DNA of 64,000 nt from CAYZTY01 sp964444665 (GTDB taxonomy: Bacteria; Planctomycetota; Phycisphaerae; Sedimentisphaerales; CAYZTY01). The DNA is taken from positions 186,001 to 250,000 of the forward strand of contig CAYUIE010000002.1 of NCBI GenBank assembly GCA_964444665.1, given 5' to 3'. Shown piece by piece: positions 1-6,947 of this stretch. The notes beneath the pieces are model-generated. The model saw nothing but the letters and a program-made list of their open reading frames with translations, ran no database searches and had not been told where the DNA came from. Both the position numbers and the translations under genes were made by a program. How positions within the stretch are numbered: the first letter of the stretch is position 1; the number at the start of each line of letters is the position of its first letter.

Positions 1-1238
1 CCAGCCTCGGCAAGTCCATCGCGCGCGCTATGAGCAGGAAATTCGTCAGAATCTCACTTGGCGGTATCAGAGATGAGGCCGAAATTCGCGGCCACCGAAG
101 GACGTATATCGGCGCCTTACCGGGCAGAATTCTACAGGAACTTAGAAAATGCAAGAATAATAATCCCGTCTTTATGCTCGATGAGCTCGATAAAATCGGC
201 GCCGATTTCAGGGGCGACCCGGCCAGCGCGCTTCTTGAGGTGCTCGACCCTGAACAGAACTTCAGCTTCACCGACCATTACCTCGACCAGCCGTTTGATT
301 TGTCGAGCGTCTTGTTCATCGGTACCGCAAACTATACCGAGCCGGTTCCGCCGGCCCTTCTGGATAGAATGGAAATCATAGAGCTGCCCGGCTATACAGA
401 GCACGAGAAACTAAATATCGCCAAAAAGTACTTAGTCCCGCGTCAGCTAAAAGAGCACGGCCTGAATAAAAGTAAACTGACTCTAAAGGATGAGGCGATT
501 CTTGCAATTATTAACAGCTATACTCGCGAGGCCGGCGTGCGGAACCTCGAGAGAAATATAGCCTCCATCTGCCGGGCCGTCGGTACCCAAATCGCAAAAG
601 GAACAAAAAGGAGCGCTACCGTCGGCAAAAGGAACCTTGCGAAAATACTCGGTCCGCAGAGATTCGAGTCCGAGCTTGCCCTTCGGACCGCTATGCCGGG
701 CGTCGCAACGGGCCTTGCCTTTACGCCGGTCGGAGGTGAGGTGCTGTTTATCGAGTCGGCGATGATGCCCGGCAAGGGAAATCTTACGCTCACCGGCCAT
801 ATAGGTGATGTGATGAAGGAGAGCGCACAAGCCGCCTTCTCGATTGTGAAGGCAAATGCCGAGAAGCTAAAACTCCGGGCCGATGAAATCGGCAAGTATG
901 ATTACCATATCCATGTCCCGGCTGGAGCCGTTCCGAAAGACGGCCCGAGTGCCGGGGTCACAATGTTTACCTCTCTGGTTTCGCTGCTTACCAACAAATC
1001 CGTTCGGCCGGACGTCGCGATGACCGGCGAGATAACCCTTCGCGGCCTGGTCCTGCCGGTAGGGGGCCTGAAGGAAAAAATCCTGGCTGCAAAGCGGGCC
1101 GGGATAAAAATTGTTGTACTGCCCGCACGAAATCGAAAAGATATGACCGAAGTCCCCAAAGAGGCCAAGAAAGGCCTTGATTTTCAATTCGTCAAAAGAG
1201 CGAACGATGTACTGAAACTCGCCCTGGACTCACGCTGA
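1..1238 (+). CDS. lon: Lon ATP-dependent protease, 3' part (truncated by window edge)
   Basis: This is the C-terminal half of the cytosolic AAA+ serine protease Lon, which degrades misfolded and regulatory proteins. The frame is open from the first base: the window begins just after the Walker A loop (the residues SLGKSIARAM align with the helix following GPPGVGKT in E. coli Lon). Walker B is visible as VFMLDELDK, and sensor and lid segments follow. The proteolytic domain carries the Ser-Lys dyad: Ser in DGPSAG (codon at 948) and the second Lys of GGLKEK (codon at 1077), 43 residues apart as in E. coli Lon. The gene ends with TGA at 1238. The N-terminal substrate-binding domain and the start lie outside the window. 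Identification is firm; nothing odd is seen in the visible part. Confidence 0.97.
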   Translation, partial: SLGKSIARAMSRKFVRISLGGIRDEAEIRGHRRTYIGALPGRILQELRKCKNNNPVFMLDELDKIGADFRGDPASALLEVLDPEQNFSFTDHYLDQPFDLSSVLFIGTANYTEPVPPALLDRMEIIELPGYTEHEKLNIAKKYLVPRQLKEHGLNKSKLTLKDEAILAIINSYTREAGVRNLERNIASICRAVGTQIAKGTKRSATVGKRNLAKILGPQRFESELALRTAMPGVATGLAFTPVGGEVLFIESAMMPGKGNLTLTGHIGDVMKESAQAAFSIVKANAEKLKLRADEIGKYDYHIHVPAGAVPKDGPSAGVTMFTSLVSLLTNKSVRPDVAMTGEITLRGLVLPVGGLKEKILAAKRAGIKIVVLPARNRKDMTEVPKEAKKGLDFQFVKRANDVLKLALDSR

Positions 1239-1425
1239 ATTTGTAACTGGTTATTGGTAAATGGTGAAATACACCAATCCCCTCATGTCTCGTATCCTTC
1301 GACTACCGCACAGGATAGGCGTTGACTTGCAATGACAAGAAAATGAAAAACCTTTATCGCGGGTGCGGATTTGTGTAAAATCAATAAGAATTAATACCAA
1401 AGCAATTACAATAGAGACTCTATAA

Positions 1426-2478
1426 ATGGATAAAGAGGTAAATATATTGGGTATCGAGACGAGCTGTGACGAGACGGCGGCGGCGGTGGTGGCGGACGGG
1501 CGAGTCATTAAATCCTCAGTTATAGCATCGCAGGCAGAGCTTCACGAAAAATACGGCGGTGTTGTGCCCGAGATTGCCTCGCGTGCGCATATCGAAAAAC
1601 TATACCCGGTCCTCTCAGAGGCGATGAAACAGGCAGGGCTCGAGAAAAATGATATAGACGCGGTCGCGGTTGCCGACCGGCCGGGGCTGGTGGTGGCATT
1701 AATTATAGGCGTAACGGCGGCGAAGACATTGGCAATGGTGTGGAAAAAGCCGCTCATCGCAGTCAATCATCTCCACGCCCATTTGCAGTCGGCAATGATA
1801 TCTCAAGACAAATTAGACCTGCCTGCGGTGGCGCTGGTTGTCTCGGGCGGGCATACGAGCCTTTATGAGTGCAGCACGCCGCTGGATGTGAAGCTGTTAG
1901 GAGCGACAATCGACGATGCGGCGGGTGAGGCGTTCGATAAGGTTGCGACGATTCTGCACCTGCCTTATCCTGGTGGGCCGAGCATTGAAAAGGCGGCAGA
2001 AAAAGGTAATCCGAAGGCGATAGAATTTCCGCGCTCGATGCTTGAAGCGGGGTCGCTGGATTTTTCGTTCAGCGGAATCAAGACGGCGGTTTTGTACTAC
2101 TGCCACGGGCAGGATATGAAGGGGCAGGATAAAGTGCCATTTATGAGCGAACAGGAAATCGCGGACATAGCAGCATCGTTCCAGGCGGCGGTGATAGACG
2201 TGCTGGTGGCTAAGACGGAATTGGCTGCGGATAAGCTCGGAGCGAAGACAGTTTTGTTAGGCGGGGGAGTTGCAGCTAATACATTGCTGCGAAAGGCGCT
2301 CGAGCAAATGTGCGAGGAAACGGGCCCTTCGACAGGCTCAGGACGAAGCAGAAAGCTGCTTGTGGCACCGAAACCTTATTGCACCGACAACGCGGTTATG
2401 GTAGCTTCTTTGGCATATTACAAGTTCAAGGCAGGGCAGTTTGCGGATATGACTCTGGAACCGAAGGCAAGGGGCTGA
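1426..2478 (+). CDS. tsaD: tRNA N6-adenosine threonylcarbamoyltransferase TsaD
   Basis: TsaD (Gcp/YgjD/Kae1 family) transfers the threonylcarbamoyl group from TC-AMP to A37 of ANN-decoding tRNAs, with TsaB and TsaE. The 350-residue product starts with the family signature GIETSCDETAAAVV, has the metal-binding HxxxH in NHLHAHL (about residues 111-115), the ATP loop VSGGHTSLYE and the C-terminal DNAVMVA with the conserved Asp. The protein is slightly longer than usual because of a short low-complexity insertion GPSTGSGRS near residues 299-307, just before the conserved PKPYCTDNA segment; this is encoded by a repeat-like element (see the separate entry). The stop is only 4 bases before larB, so the two are probably cotranscribed. 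Start ATG at 1426 gives a family-typical N-terminus. Confidence 0.96.
   Translation: MDKEVNILGIETSCDETAAAVVADGRVIKSSVIASQAELHEKYGGVVPEIASRAHIEKLYPVLSEAMKQAGLEKNDIDAVAVADRPGLVVALIIGVTAAKTLAMVWKKPLIAVNHLHAHLQSAMISQDKLDLPAVALVVSGGHTSLYECSTPLDVKLLGATIDDAAGEAFDKVATILHLPYPGGPSIEKAAEKGNPKAIEFPRSMLEAGSLDFSFSGIKTAVLYYCHGQDMKGQDKVPFMSEQEIADIAASFQAAVIDVLVAKTELAADKLGAKTVLLGGGVAANTLLRKALEQMCEETGPSTGSGRSRKLLVAPKPYCTDNAVMVASLAYYKFKAGQFADMTLEPKARG
2322..2343 (+). repeat. Short repeat-like element inserted in frame in tsaD
   Basis: A 22-base stretch with the core cccttcgacaggctcagga lies in the tsaD reading frame and encodes GPSTGSGRS, a segment that has no counterpart in ordinary TsaD proteins. The sequence class (CCTGAGCCTGTCGAAGG on the other strand) is, from memory, a dispersed short repeat in many environmental genomes; I could not check its copy number here. 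Its position in a surface loop between conserved blocks explains why it would be tolerated. Confidence 0.55.
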
Positions 2479-2482
2479 ATAA

Positions 2483-3262
2483 ATGGAAACTGAACAATTA
2501 AAGGCGCTTCTCGAGGAGGTTAAACAGGGCCGGTTAAACGTCGATGAGGCGATAGAACGGCTGCGGCATCTTCCGTTCGAGCAGCTCGGCTTTGCGACGA
2601 TCGACCACCATCGCCAAATCCGCTGCGGCTTTCCGGAGGTGATATACTGCCCGGGCAAAACGTCCGAACAGATAGTCCAAATCATCGAAAGACTCGCGGC
2701 CAAAGGTAATAATATCCTTGCCACACGCGCCGAGCCGGATGTGTTCGATGAGCTTGAAAGAACCGGCAAACATCCGAAGGCCCGCTACGATAAAACCGCC
2801 AAGGCGATAGTGGTCGAGCAAAAGCCAATAGAGCTTTCGGCCGGCGCCATCCCAATTGTTACGGCGGGGACGGCTGATATTCCGGTCGCGACCGAGGCGA
2901 AGGTTACGGCCGAGATTATGGGGCAGCGTACGGAACTTATCTGTGACGTCGGGGTCGCGGGGCTGCACCGGCTGCTCGGTCATACCGAAAAACTGCAGCA
3001 AGCGAACGTGATAGTTGTGGTTGCCGGGATGGAAGGTGCGCTGGCAAGCGTAGTCGGCGGATTGGTAAGCTGTCCGGTGATTGCGGTCCCGACGAGTGTC
3101 GGGTACGGGGCGAGCTTCGAGGGGCTCTCGGCGCTCTTGACGATGCTTAATAGCTGTGCGGCCGGGGTGGCGGTAGTGAATATTGATAACGGCTTCTCGG
3201 CGGGTTTCATCGCGGCGTTGATAAACCAAAAAATAGAATCATATAAATCCGGAAGCAAGTGA
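2483..3262 (+). CDS. larB: LarB-like pyridinium-3,5-biscarboxylic acid mononucleotide synthase (AIR-carboxylase family)
   Basis: LarB carboxylates and hydrolyses nicotinic acid adenine dinucleotide in the first step of nickel-pincer nucleotide cofactor synthesis. The 259-residue protein has the LarB N-terminal helical part (LEEVKQGRLNVDEAIERLRHLPFE), the GFPEVIYCPGKT segment and a C-terminal PurE-like core with TAGTADIPVATEA, VVVAGMEGALASVV and the glycine-rich VPTSVGYGASFEGLSALLTML, all hallmarks of the family. Start ATG at 2483 lies 4 bases after the tsaD stop. No larA, larC or larE is present in the window, so either the rest of the pathway is elsewhere or the protein serves another NCAIR-mutase-like role. 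Family assignment is firm; the pathway role here is inferred. Confidence 0.9.
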   Translation: METEQLKALLEEVKQGRLNVDEAIERLRHLPFEQLGFATIDHHRQIRCGFPEVIYCPGKTSEQIVQIIERLAAKGNNILATRAEPDVFDELERTGKHPKARYDKTAKAIVVEQKPIELSAGAIPIVTAGTADIPVATEAKVTAEIMGQRTELICDVGVAGLHRLLGHTEKLQQANVIVVVAGMEGALASVVGGLVSCPVIAVPTSVGYGASFEGLSALLTMLNSCAAGVAVVNIDNGFSAGFIAALINQKIESYKSGSK

Positions 3263-3280
3263 GTGAGAAAGCCCTTTTTG

Positions 3281-3330
3281 TGTCATTTCGACCGAAGTCC
3301 CGACTTATCGGGACTTCGGTCGAAATGACA
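3281..3330. repeat. Perfect 23-bp inverted repeat (hairpin) after larB
   Basis: Bases 3281-3303 and 3308-3330 are exact reverse complements separated by the 4-base loop ctta. The arms begin tgtcatttcgaccgaagtcc. There is no T-run after either arm, so this is not a classic Rho-independent terminator, although such a long stem directly after the tsaD-larB unit would still be expected to affect mRNA 3' ends. The exact symmetry suggests a recent or self-correcting palindromic repeat, in line with a RAYT-type transposase 3 kb away. Confidence 0.85.
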
Positions 3331-3433
3331 ATTACGCAACACTTCATACTCAAAACCAAAGACTAACAACCCGCCGATAGACAGGTGCGATATTATCCCT
3401 ATCTCACATTTTTGACAAAGCCGCTAACGCTCC

Positions 3434-3471
3434 GGTTCAGGGACAGCCCTACCGGGCTGCCCCTTGAAACC
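3434..3471. repeat. Imperfect long inverted repeat beside the TIR gene
   Basis: The segments 3434-3449 and 3454-3471 are near-complementary around a tacc loop; the inner 6 bp (cagccc/gggctg) are perfect and the outer part carries a mismatch and small bulges. It lies 30 bases beyond the 3' end of the pentapeptide-TIR gene and could end that transcript, but it also looks like another dispersed palindromic repeat of the kind seen at 3281. No gene was found in 3263-3500 apart from these two hairpins. Confidence 0.6.
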
Positions 3472-3500
3472 CTTTGTTCGGCTCTTGATGTTCCTATTAT

Positions 3501-4730
3501 CTATAGTTTGCTCACCGGCGGCAACTCTCTTCCTTCGTCAGTCCGGAGTGCTTTCATCAACTTCTCAAACTCTTGCTCGAAGATAGCATTGTCCTTATCC
3601 CATCCTTTGAATTTGGCAGCAATGCGGTCTGTGATTGACGTCTTCAGTCCGCTTTCCCAGCAATCGAAAAGGTATTTGTCGAGATCTAACGGAATTAAGC
3701 AGCGTACTCTCTGTCCATCCTTTTGCTTACTTAACATCCTCTCCTTGTCAAAGGCTGTCTTGATCTCTTTTTCAACCCACCAACTTGTCAAGGATGCCTT
3801 CGAGCAACAAAGAAGGACCTTATCCCATAGTCGAATACCACGGTTGATTTCCTCGTAGATATCCTGGCCAGGAAGAAGTTGATGCTCATCCAGCCAGCAA
3901 CGGATACCACGGCTTTGGAGAACATCATATAAACGGAGAGCAAACAACTTGTCCTCATGGCTGTAACTAATAAAACATGAGTAGAATTCCAAGGATTGGC
4001 CTATAATCGAGGGCAAGTATTCAATTAGCATCTCTGTGATGCCACACCCACGAAGAAAGGCTTTGGGAACTTGCTTCCCTGACCTCAGTAGGGTTGAGAC
4101 ATCCAGAAAGGATGTCCCATTGTGTCGGACTGTATCGAGACCTTTGCAGGTTGATAGATCGCAGTCCATAAAAGTCGTTAATCCTATCTCGGCATTTGTA
4201 AAATCCGTGTTCTCAAGTACGTCGTAGACACGCCCAGTTCCAATTCCCTCAACCAGTAGCTCACTGAATCGAGCTCCCCATAGGTTAGCACCACAAAGCC
4301 TTGCATTTTTAAGGGGAACGCAAGTCAGATCGGCTGCCTTTAGGATTGCGTCCTGTAAATTTGCGTTATCCAGAATCGCTTCAACGAGATTTGCACCAGT
4401 GAGATCGGTTCGGCTTAGGTTTGTGTAGAGCAGGTGGGCTCGACTGAGGTTGGCATAATGTAAATCTGCATCGCTTAGATCTGCATCACGGAACCCAACA
4501 ACACTAAGATCAGCATATGAGAGATCCGCTCCTTTGAGGTTTGCTCCCATTAGTTTACAATGAGGGAACTTTGCATGACTGAGATTTGCATGGGCCAAGT
4601 CCGATTTATTCAGGTTGACCTGGAAAATCATTGGCGGATCGATTCCAGGATTGTTCTGACGCCAGTCATTCCACGACCTCACACCTTTTAGCCCACCTCG
4701 TAGTAACTTTAGGGCTTCATCCTTGTCCAT
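3501..4730 (-). CDS. Pentapeptide-repeat protein with C-terminal TIR domain
   Basis: The 409-residue product joins a pentapeptide-repeat beta-helix to a TIR domain. After an N-terminal EALKLLRGGLKGVRSWNDWR segment, about residues 35-165 consist of A(D/N)LxxA repeats (ANLSHAKF, ADLSYADLS, ANLSRAHLLYTNLSRTDL). The TIR domain begins near residue 255 with CFISYSHEDK and includes RGIRCWLDEHQLLPGQ and SWWVEKEI; its Glu (residue 320, codon at 3771-3773) is at the position of the catalytic Glu of NAD-cleaving TIR domains. Start: an ATG at 4730 preceded by GAAGG was preferred over an in-frame ATG at 4775 that has no Shine-Dalgarno. It is a solitary gene next to hicBA. Such TIR proteins may act as NADases in defence or as signalling scaffolds; which applies here is not shown. 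Confidence 0.88.
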   Translation of the reverse strand: MDKDEALKLLRGGLKGVRSWNDWRQNNPGIDPPMIFQVNLNKSDLAHANLSHAKFPHCKLMGANLKGADLSYADLSVVGFRDADLSDADLHYANLSRAHLLYTNLSRTDLTGANLVEAILDNANLQDAILKAADLTCVPLKNARLCGANLWGARFSELLVEGIGTGRVYDVLENTDFTNAEIGLTTFMDCDLSTCKGLDTVRHNGTSFLDVSTLLRSGKQVPKAFLRGCGITEMLIEYLPSIIGQSLEFYSCFISYSHEDKLFALRLYDVLQSRGIRCWLDEHQLLPGQDIYEEINRGIRLWDKVLLCCSKASLTSWWVEKEIKTAFDKERMLSKQKDGQRVRCLIPLDLDKYLFDCWESGLKTSITDRIAAKFKGWDKDNAIFEQEFEKLMKALRTDEGRELPPVSKL

Positions 4731-4798
4731 ACTATTAACCTTCGAGTCTATATATCTGTTCTGACATTGATCCATTTATGCGGATATGCCGAACAATG

Positions 4799-4804
4799 AT
4801 TATA
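4799..4804 (-). promoter_or_regulatory. Possible -10 box of the pentapeptide-TIR gene
   Basis: On the minus strand this hexamer is TATAAT, a perfect -10 consensus, about 70 bases upstream of the chosen start. No convincing -35 is seen at the right distance, so support is weak. A small interrupted palindrome (atttct-gtata-agaaat, 4838-4854) lies just upstream and could be an operator. Confidence 0.3.
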
Positions 4805-4902
4805 CAGTCTGCATAAATCGAGAAAAGCAGACAGTTCATTTCTGTATAAGAAATTCCCGAGTCTTCTTGCCTTTTCGTACAGCGTCTTTCATGACTTTTC
4901 AA

Positions 4903-5142
4903 TTAGAATAATTCTTTGATTAAGTCGGTTTTGTTTATTTTGAAATGGGCGGCGATATCGCTCAGGATACTGCTCAATGTGCCTATTTTAAGATGCTTAT
5001 GGGCGGGGATAGTGATGTGGTGCTCGCCTTTCTGGGTAGTGGTAAGCCGTATGTGACTGCCGGTTTGGCGGGTTATTTCGTAGCCGTATTTTTTGAGAAG
5101 TTTAGCGAGTTCTACGCCGCTAATTTCCCGTGGAAGTTTCAT
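4903..5142 (-). CDS. hicA: HicA-family mRNA interferase toxin
   Basis: The 79-residue product is a double-stranded-RNA-binding-fold toxin of the HicA/YcfA family that cleaves mRNA. It shows the family pattern: SGVELAKLLKKYGYEITRQ, then GSHIRL with the catalytic His, then HHITIPAHKHLKIGTLSSIL. Its ATG overlaps the stop of the upstream antitoxin gene by 4 bases (ATGA, 5139-5142), so the two are translationally coupled with the antitoxin first. Length and motifs are normal, and the key His is present, so it is likely active. Confidence 0.93.
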   Translation of the reverse strand: MKLPREISGVELAKLLKKYGYEITRQTGSHIRLTTTQKGEHHITIPAHKHLKIGTLSSILSDIAAHFKINKTDLIKELF

Positions 5143-5345
5143 ATTGCTATTACTTCATCTTTTACTATGTGTAAGCGCACAATATGGGGAATTTCATTGT
5201 CATCAAAGTGGCATTTTATCGCATCTTTGACATTTTCCTTTAACTCGTCTAATGTTTCGCCTTCGGTATGGATAGAGTGGCCGAGAGCTTTAGCGGTGTA
5301 ACCACCTTCATCAGAATTTTCAACGATAAATATAATTTCACTCAT
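5139..5345 (-). CDS. hicB: HicB-family antitoxin
   Basis: The 68-residue protein is a short HicB antitoxin: the partial RNase-H-like fold is seen in IIFIVENSDEGGYTAKALGHSIHTEGETLDELKENVKDAI. It should bind and neutralise HicA. No C-terminal ribbon-helix-helix or HTH DNA-binding domain is present, so if the operon is autoregulated another surface or protein must bind DNA. It is the first gene of the pair, behind a strong promoter candidate (5420-5447). Confidence 0.92.
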   Translation of the reverse strand: MSEIIFIVENSDEGGYTAKALGHSIHTEGETLDELKENVKDAIKCHFDDNEIPHIVRLHIVKDEVIAI

Positions 5346-5419
5346 AGATTTTAATCTCTAAAAAAACCGGCGGATTCCTTCACTGCTGCCGCCCAATAAA
5401 ATCTTCACTTTACATCCTC

Positions 5420-5447
5420 ATTATAAACCTTTTTGTCTGTCTGTCAA
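5420..5447 (-). promoter_or_regulatory. Promoter of hicBA
   Basis: Minus strand: TTGACA (5442-5447), 16-base spacer, TATAAT (5420-5425). Both boxes match the housekeeping consensus exactly. The predicted start near 5413 leaves a roughly 65-base leader before hicB that contains a weak ggcgg/ccgcc stem (5369-5393) followed by seven U, which could act as a leaky terminator. Confidence 0.72.
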
Positions 5448-5455
5448 ATCTTTTA

Positions 5456-5484
5456 TTGACCATATCATATACCATTTGTAATAT
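5456..5484 (+). promoter_or_regulatory. Promoter of nnrD
   Basis: Plus strand: TTGACC (5456-5461), 17-base spacer, TAATAT (5479-5484). The inferred start near 5491 would give a leader of only about 14 bases before the nnrD ATG. It is back to back with the hicBA promoter. Confidence 0.55.
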
Positions 5485-5504
5485 ATTGCACGAAACGAGT
5501 TGTC

Positions 5505-6377
5505 ATGCAGATAATAGAAAATATCCCGAAACTAAAACCAAGAGTGGCCGAGGCGCACAAGGGCGATTTCGGCAGGGTTTGCATAATTGCCTGCAGCGTT
5601 GGTATGAGCGGCGCGGCGGCGCTGGCCGGTACGGCCGCCCTTCGCGCGGGAGCGGGATTAGTAAGAGTCGCGGTTCCGGATGTTATCCTGCCTATTGTCG
5701 CGGGAATCGAGCCATCTTTTACAACCATACCGCTGCCCAGTGATAACAAGGGGCGGATTGCAGCCAGGGCGGTACGGGCTGTGCTGGCTGCGGCGGAGGA
5801 TAATGATGTGCTGGCCTTTGGCCCCGGGGTGTGTGTTGCGGCGGGTCCGCGGGGAGTGCTGGAGGAGCTGCTCAGACGCGAAGGACTGCGTTTGATAATA
5901 GACGCCGACGGCCTAAACAATCTTGCAAAAATCAAGGACTGGGTAAAAACAGTAAAGGCCTCGGTGATACTGACGCCGCACCCAGGTGAATTGAGACGGC
6001 TATGGCAGGGACTTTTCAGGGAGAAGATGCCGGACGAGCGAACGGAGCAGGCAGGCCGACTGGCGACCGAGAGTAATTCGGTCGTGGTTTTGAAGGGTGC
6101 CGGCACGGTCGTAACCGACGGTCAAAAACTGTACGTCAACACAACCGGCAATCCCGGTATGGCGACGGCAGGTTCGGGAGACGTTCTGACAGGCGTAATC
6201 GCAGCCTTGTGCGGGCAGGGACTGAGTAATTTCGACGCCTCGGTTCTGGGTGTGCACGTTCACGGGCTTGCCGGTGATATCGCTGTGAAAGAATTAGGAC
6301 AAGTCAGTCTGATTGCGCGCGACCTGCTCGATACGTTACCACAAGCATTTGTGAGTTTAGAAATAAACCCCGGGTGA
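5505..6377 (+). CDS. nnrD: ADP/ATP-dependent (S)-NAD(P)H-hydrate dehydratase
   Basis: This ribokinase-like enzyme repairs hydrated NADH and NADPH by ATP- or ADP-dependent dehydration. The 290-residue product has HKGDFGRVCIIACSVGMSGAAALAGTAA near the N-terminus, the GPG loop (AFGPGV), DADGLNNLA, LTPHPGELRRL, VVLKGAGTVV and the diagnostic NTTGNPGMATAGSGDVLTG. Unlike E. coli Nnr it lacks the N-terminal epimerase half, so NnrE must be encoded elsewhere. Start ATG at 5505 is the first in frame and gives the usual beginning, though no good Shine-Dalgarno precedes it. Its stop codon lies inside the small palindrome 6368-6386 that precedes the transposase gene. Confidence 0.93.
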   Translation: MQIIENIPKLKPRVAEAHKGDFGRVCIIACSVGMSGAAALAGTAALRAGAGLVRVAVPDVILPIVAGIEPSFTTIPLPSDNKGRIAARAVRAVLAAAEDNDVLAFGPGVCVAAGPRGVLEELLRREGLRLIIDADGLNNLAKIKDWVKTVKASVILTPHPGELRRLWQGLFREKMPDERTEQAGRLATESNSVVVLKGAGTVVTDGQKLYVNTTGNPGMATAGSGDVLTGVIAALCGQGLSNFDASVLGVHVHGLAGDIAVKELGQVSLIARDLLDTLPQAFVSLEINPG

Positions 6378-6386
6378 AACCCGGGG
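6368..6386. repeat. Palindrome at left side of the RAYT transposase
   Basis: Seven-base arms ccccggg (6368-6374) and cccgggg (6380-6386) around tgaaa. It contains the nnrD stop codon. Together with the palindrome at 6912-6930 it brackets the transposase gene, as REP sequences do around RAYT genes. Confidence 0.6.
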
Positions 6387-6406
6387 CTAAATATAAAGCA
6401 ATATTT

Positions 6407-6859
6407 ATGGCGAAGACATTAGGTTATATGATTACCTGGACAACATATGGTACGTGGCTACAAGGTGATAAGCGCGGATATGTAAAGAAAGGGAAGATTT
6501 ACCCCAAGAACGAAAACTTACTACAATCGAACAAAAAATTAAAATCACAGAAAGCAATCAAACTATCAAAAACCCAACAGCAAGCGGTGCGTAAAGCAAT
6601 TATTGAAGAAGCGGCTTTACAAGGTCAGCGTATATTTGCGCTTACTGCAACGTCAAATCATGTGCACCTTGTCGCGGAGTATATAAATAAGCCTATAAGT
6701 AAAATAACAGCCTATTACAAAAAAGCTGCCCGGCTTGCGCTGAAAGCTATGGGGCACAACGGGAAGCTATGGACGAGGGGATATGATAAAAGGTTTTGTT
6801 TTGACCAAGCAACCTTAGAGCAAAGAATAAAATACGTTCAAAACCACAATTTCAAGTGA
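6407..6859 (+). CDS. REP-associated tyrosine transposase (IS200-like, Y1 HUH family)
   Basis: The 150-residue protein is a RAYT-type single-strand transposase. It starts with the characteristic MITWTTYGTWLQGDKRGYV, has the metal-binding HUH motif in SNHVHLVAE, and ends with the nucleophilic Tyr in IKYVQNHNF. RAYTs are domesticated relatives of IS200 transposases that spread or maintain short REP palindromes rather than themselves. ATG 6407 was chosen; an upstream GTG at 6374 in the same frame overlaps nnrD and lacks support. Small palindromes lie on both sides (6368-6386, 6912-6930). The gene is AT-richer and more Lys-rich than its neighbours, suggesting acquisition. Catalytic residues are intact. 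Confidence 0.88.
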   Translation: MAKTLGYMITWTTYGTWLQGDKRGYVKKGKIYPKNENLLQSNKKLKSQKAIKLSKTQQQAVRKAIIEEAALQGQRIFALTATSNHVHLVAEYINKPISKITAYYKKAARLALKAMGHNGKLWTRGYDKRFCFDQATLEQRIKYVQNHNFK

Positions 6860-6911
6860 ATCGTGAGTTGGAATTAATCATGGGTAAAATTCAAGGTCAA
6901 ATAATATTTAG

Positions 6912-6930
6912 CCTGCGGTTTTACCGCAGG
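6912..6930. repeat. Palindrome at right side of the RAYT transposase
   Basis: Eight-base arms cctgcggt (6912-6919) and accgcagg (6923-6930) with a ttt loop, 53 bases after the transposase stop and 18 before the SDR start. It is different in sequence from the left palindrome but has the same size and position relative to the gene. Confidence 0.6.
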
Positions 6931-6947
6931 TTATGATATAACAAAAT

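Noticed and set aside
1239..1425. Possible tRNA or small gene between lon and tsaD
   Set aside because: No cloverleaf and no reading frame with support; only weak -10-like sequences.
3385..3858. Plus-strand frame of 157 codons opposite the TIR gene
   Set aside because: It is antisense to a clear TIR domain and crosses a hairpin; composition is Ser/Leu-rich shadow coding.
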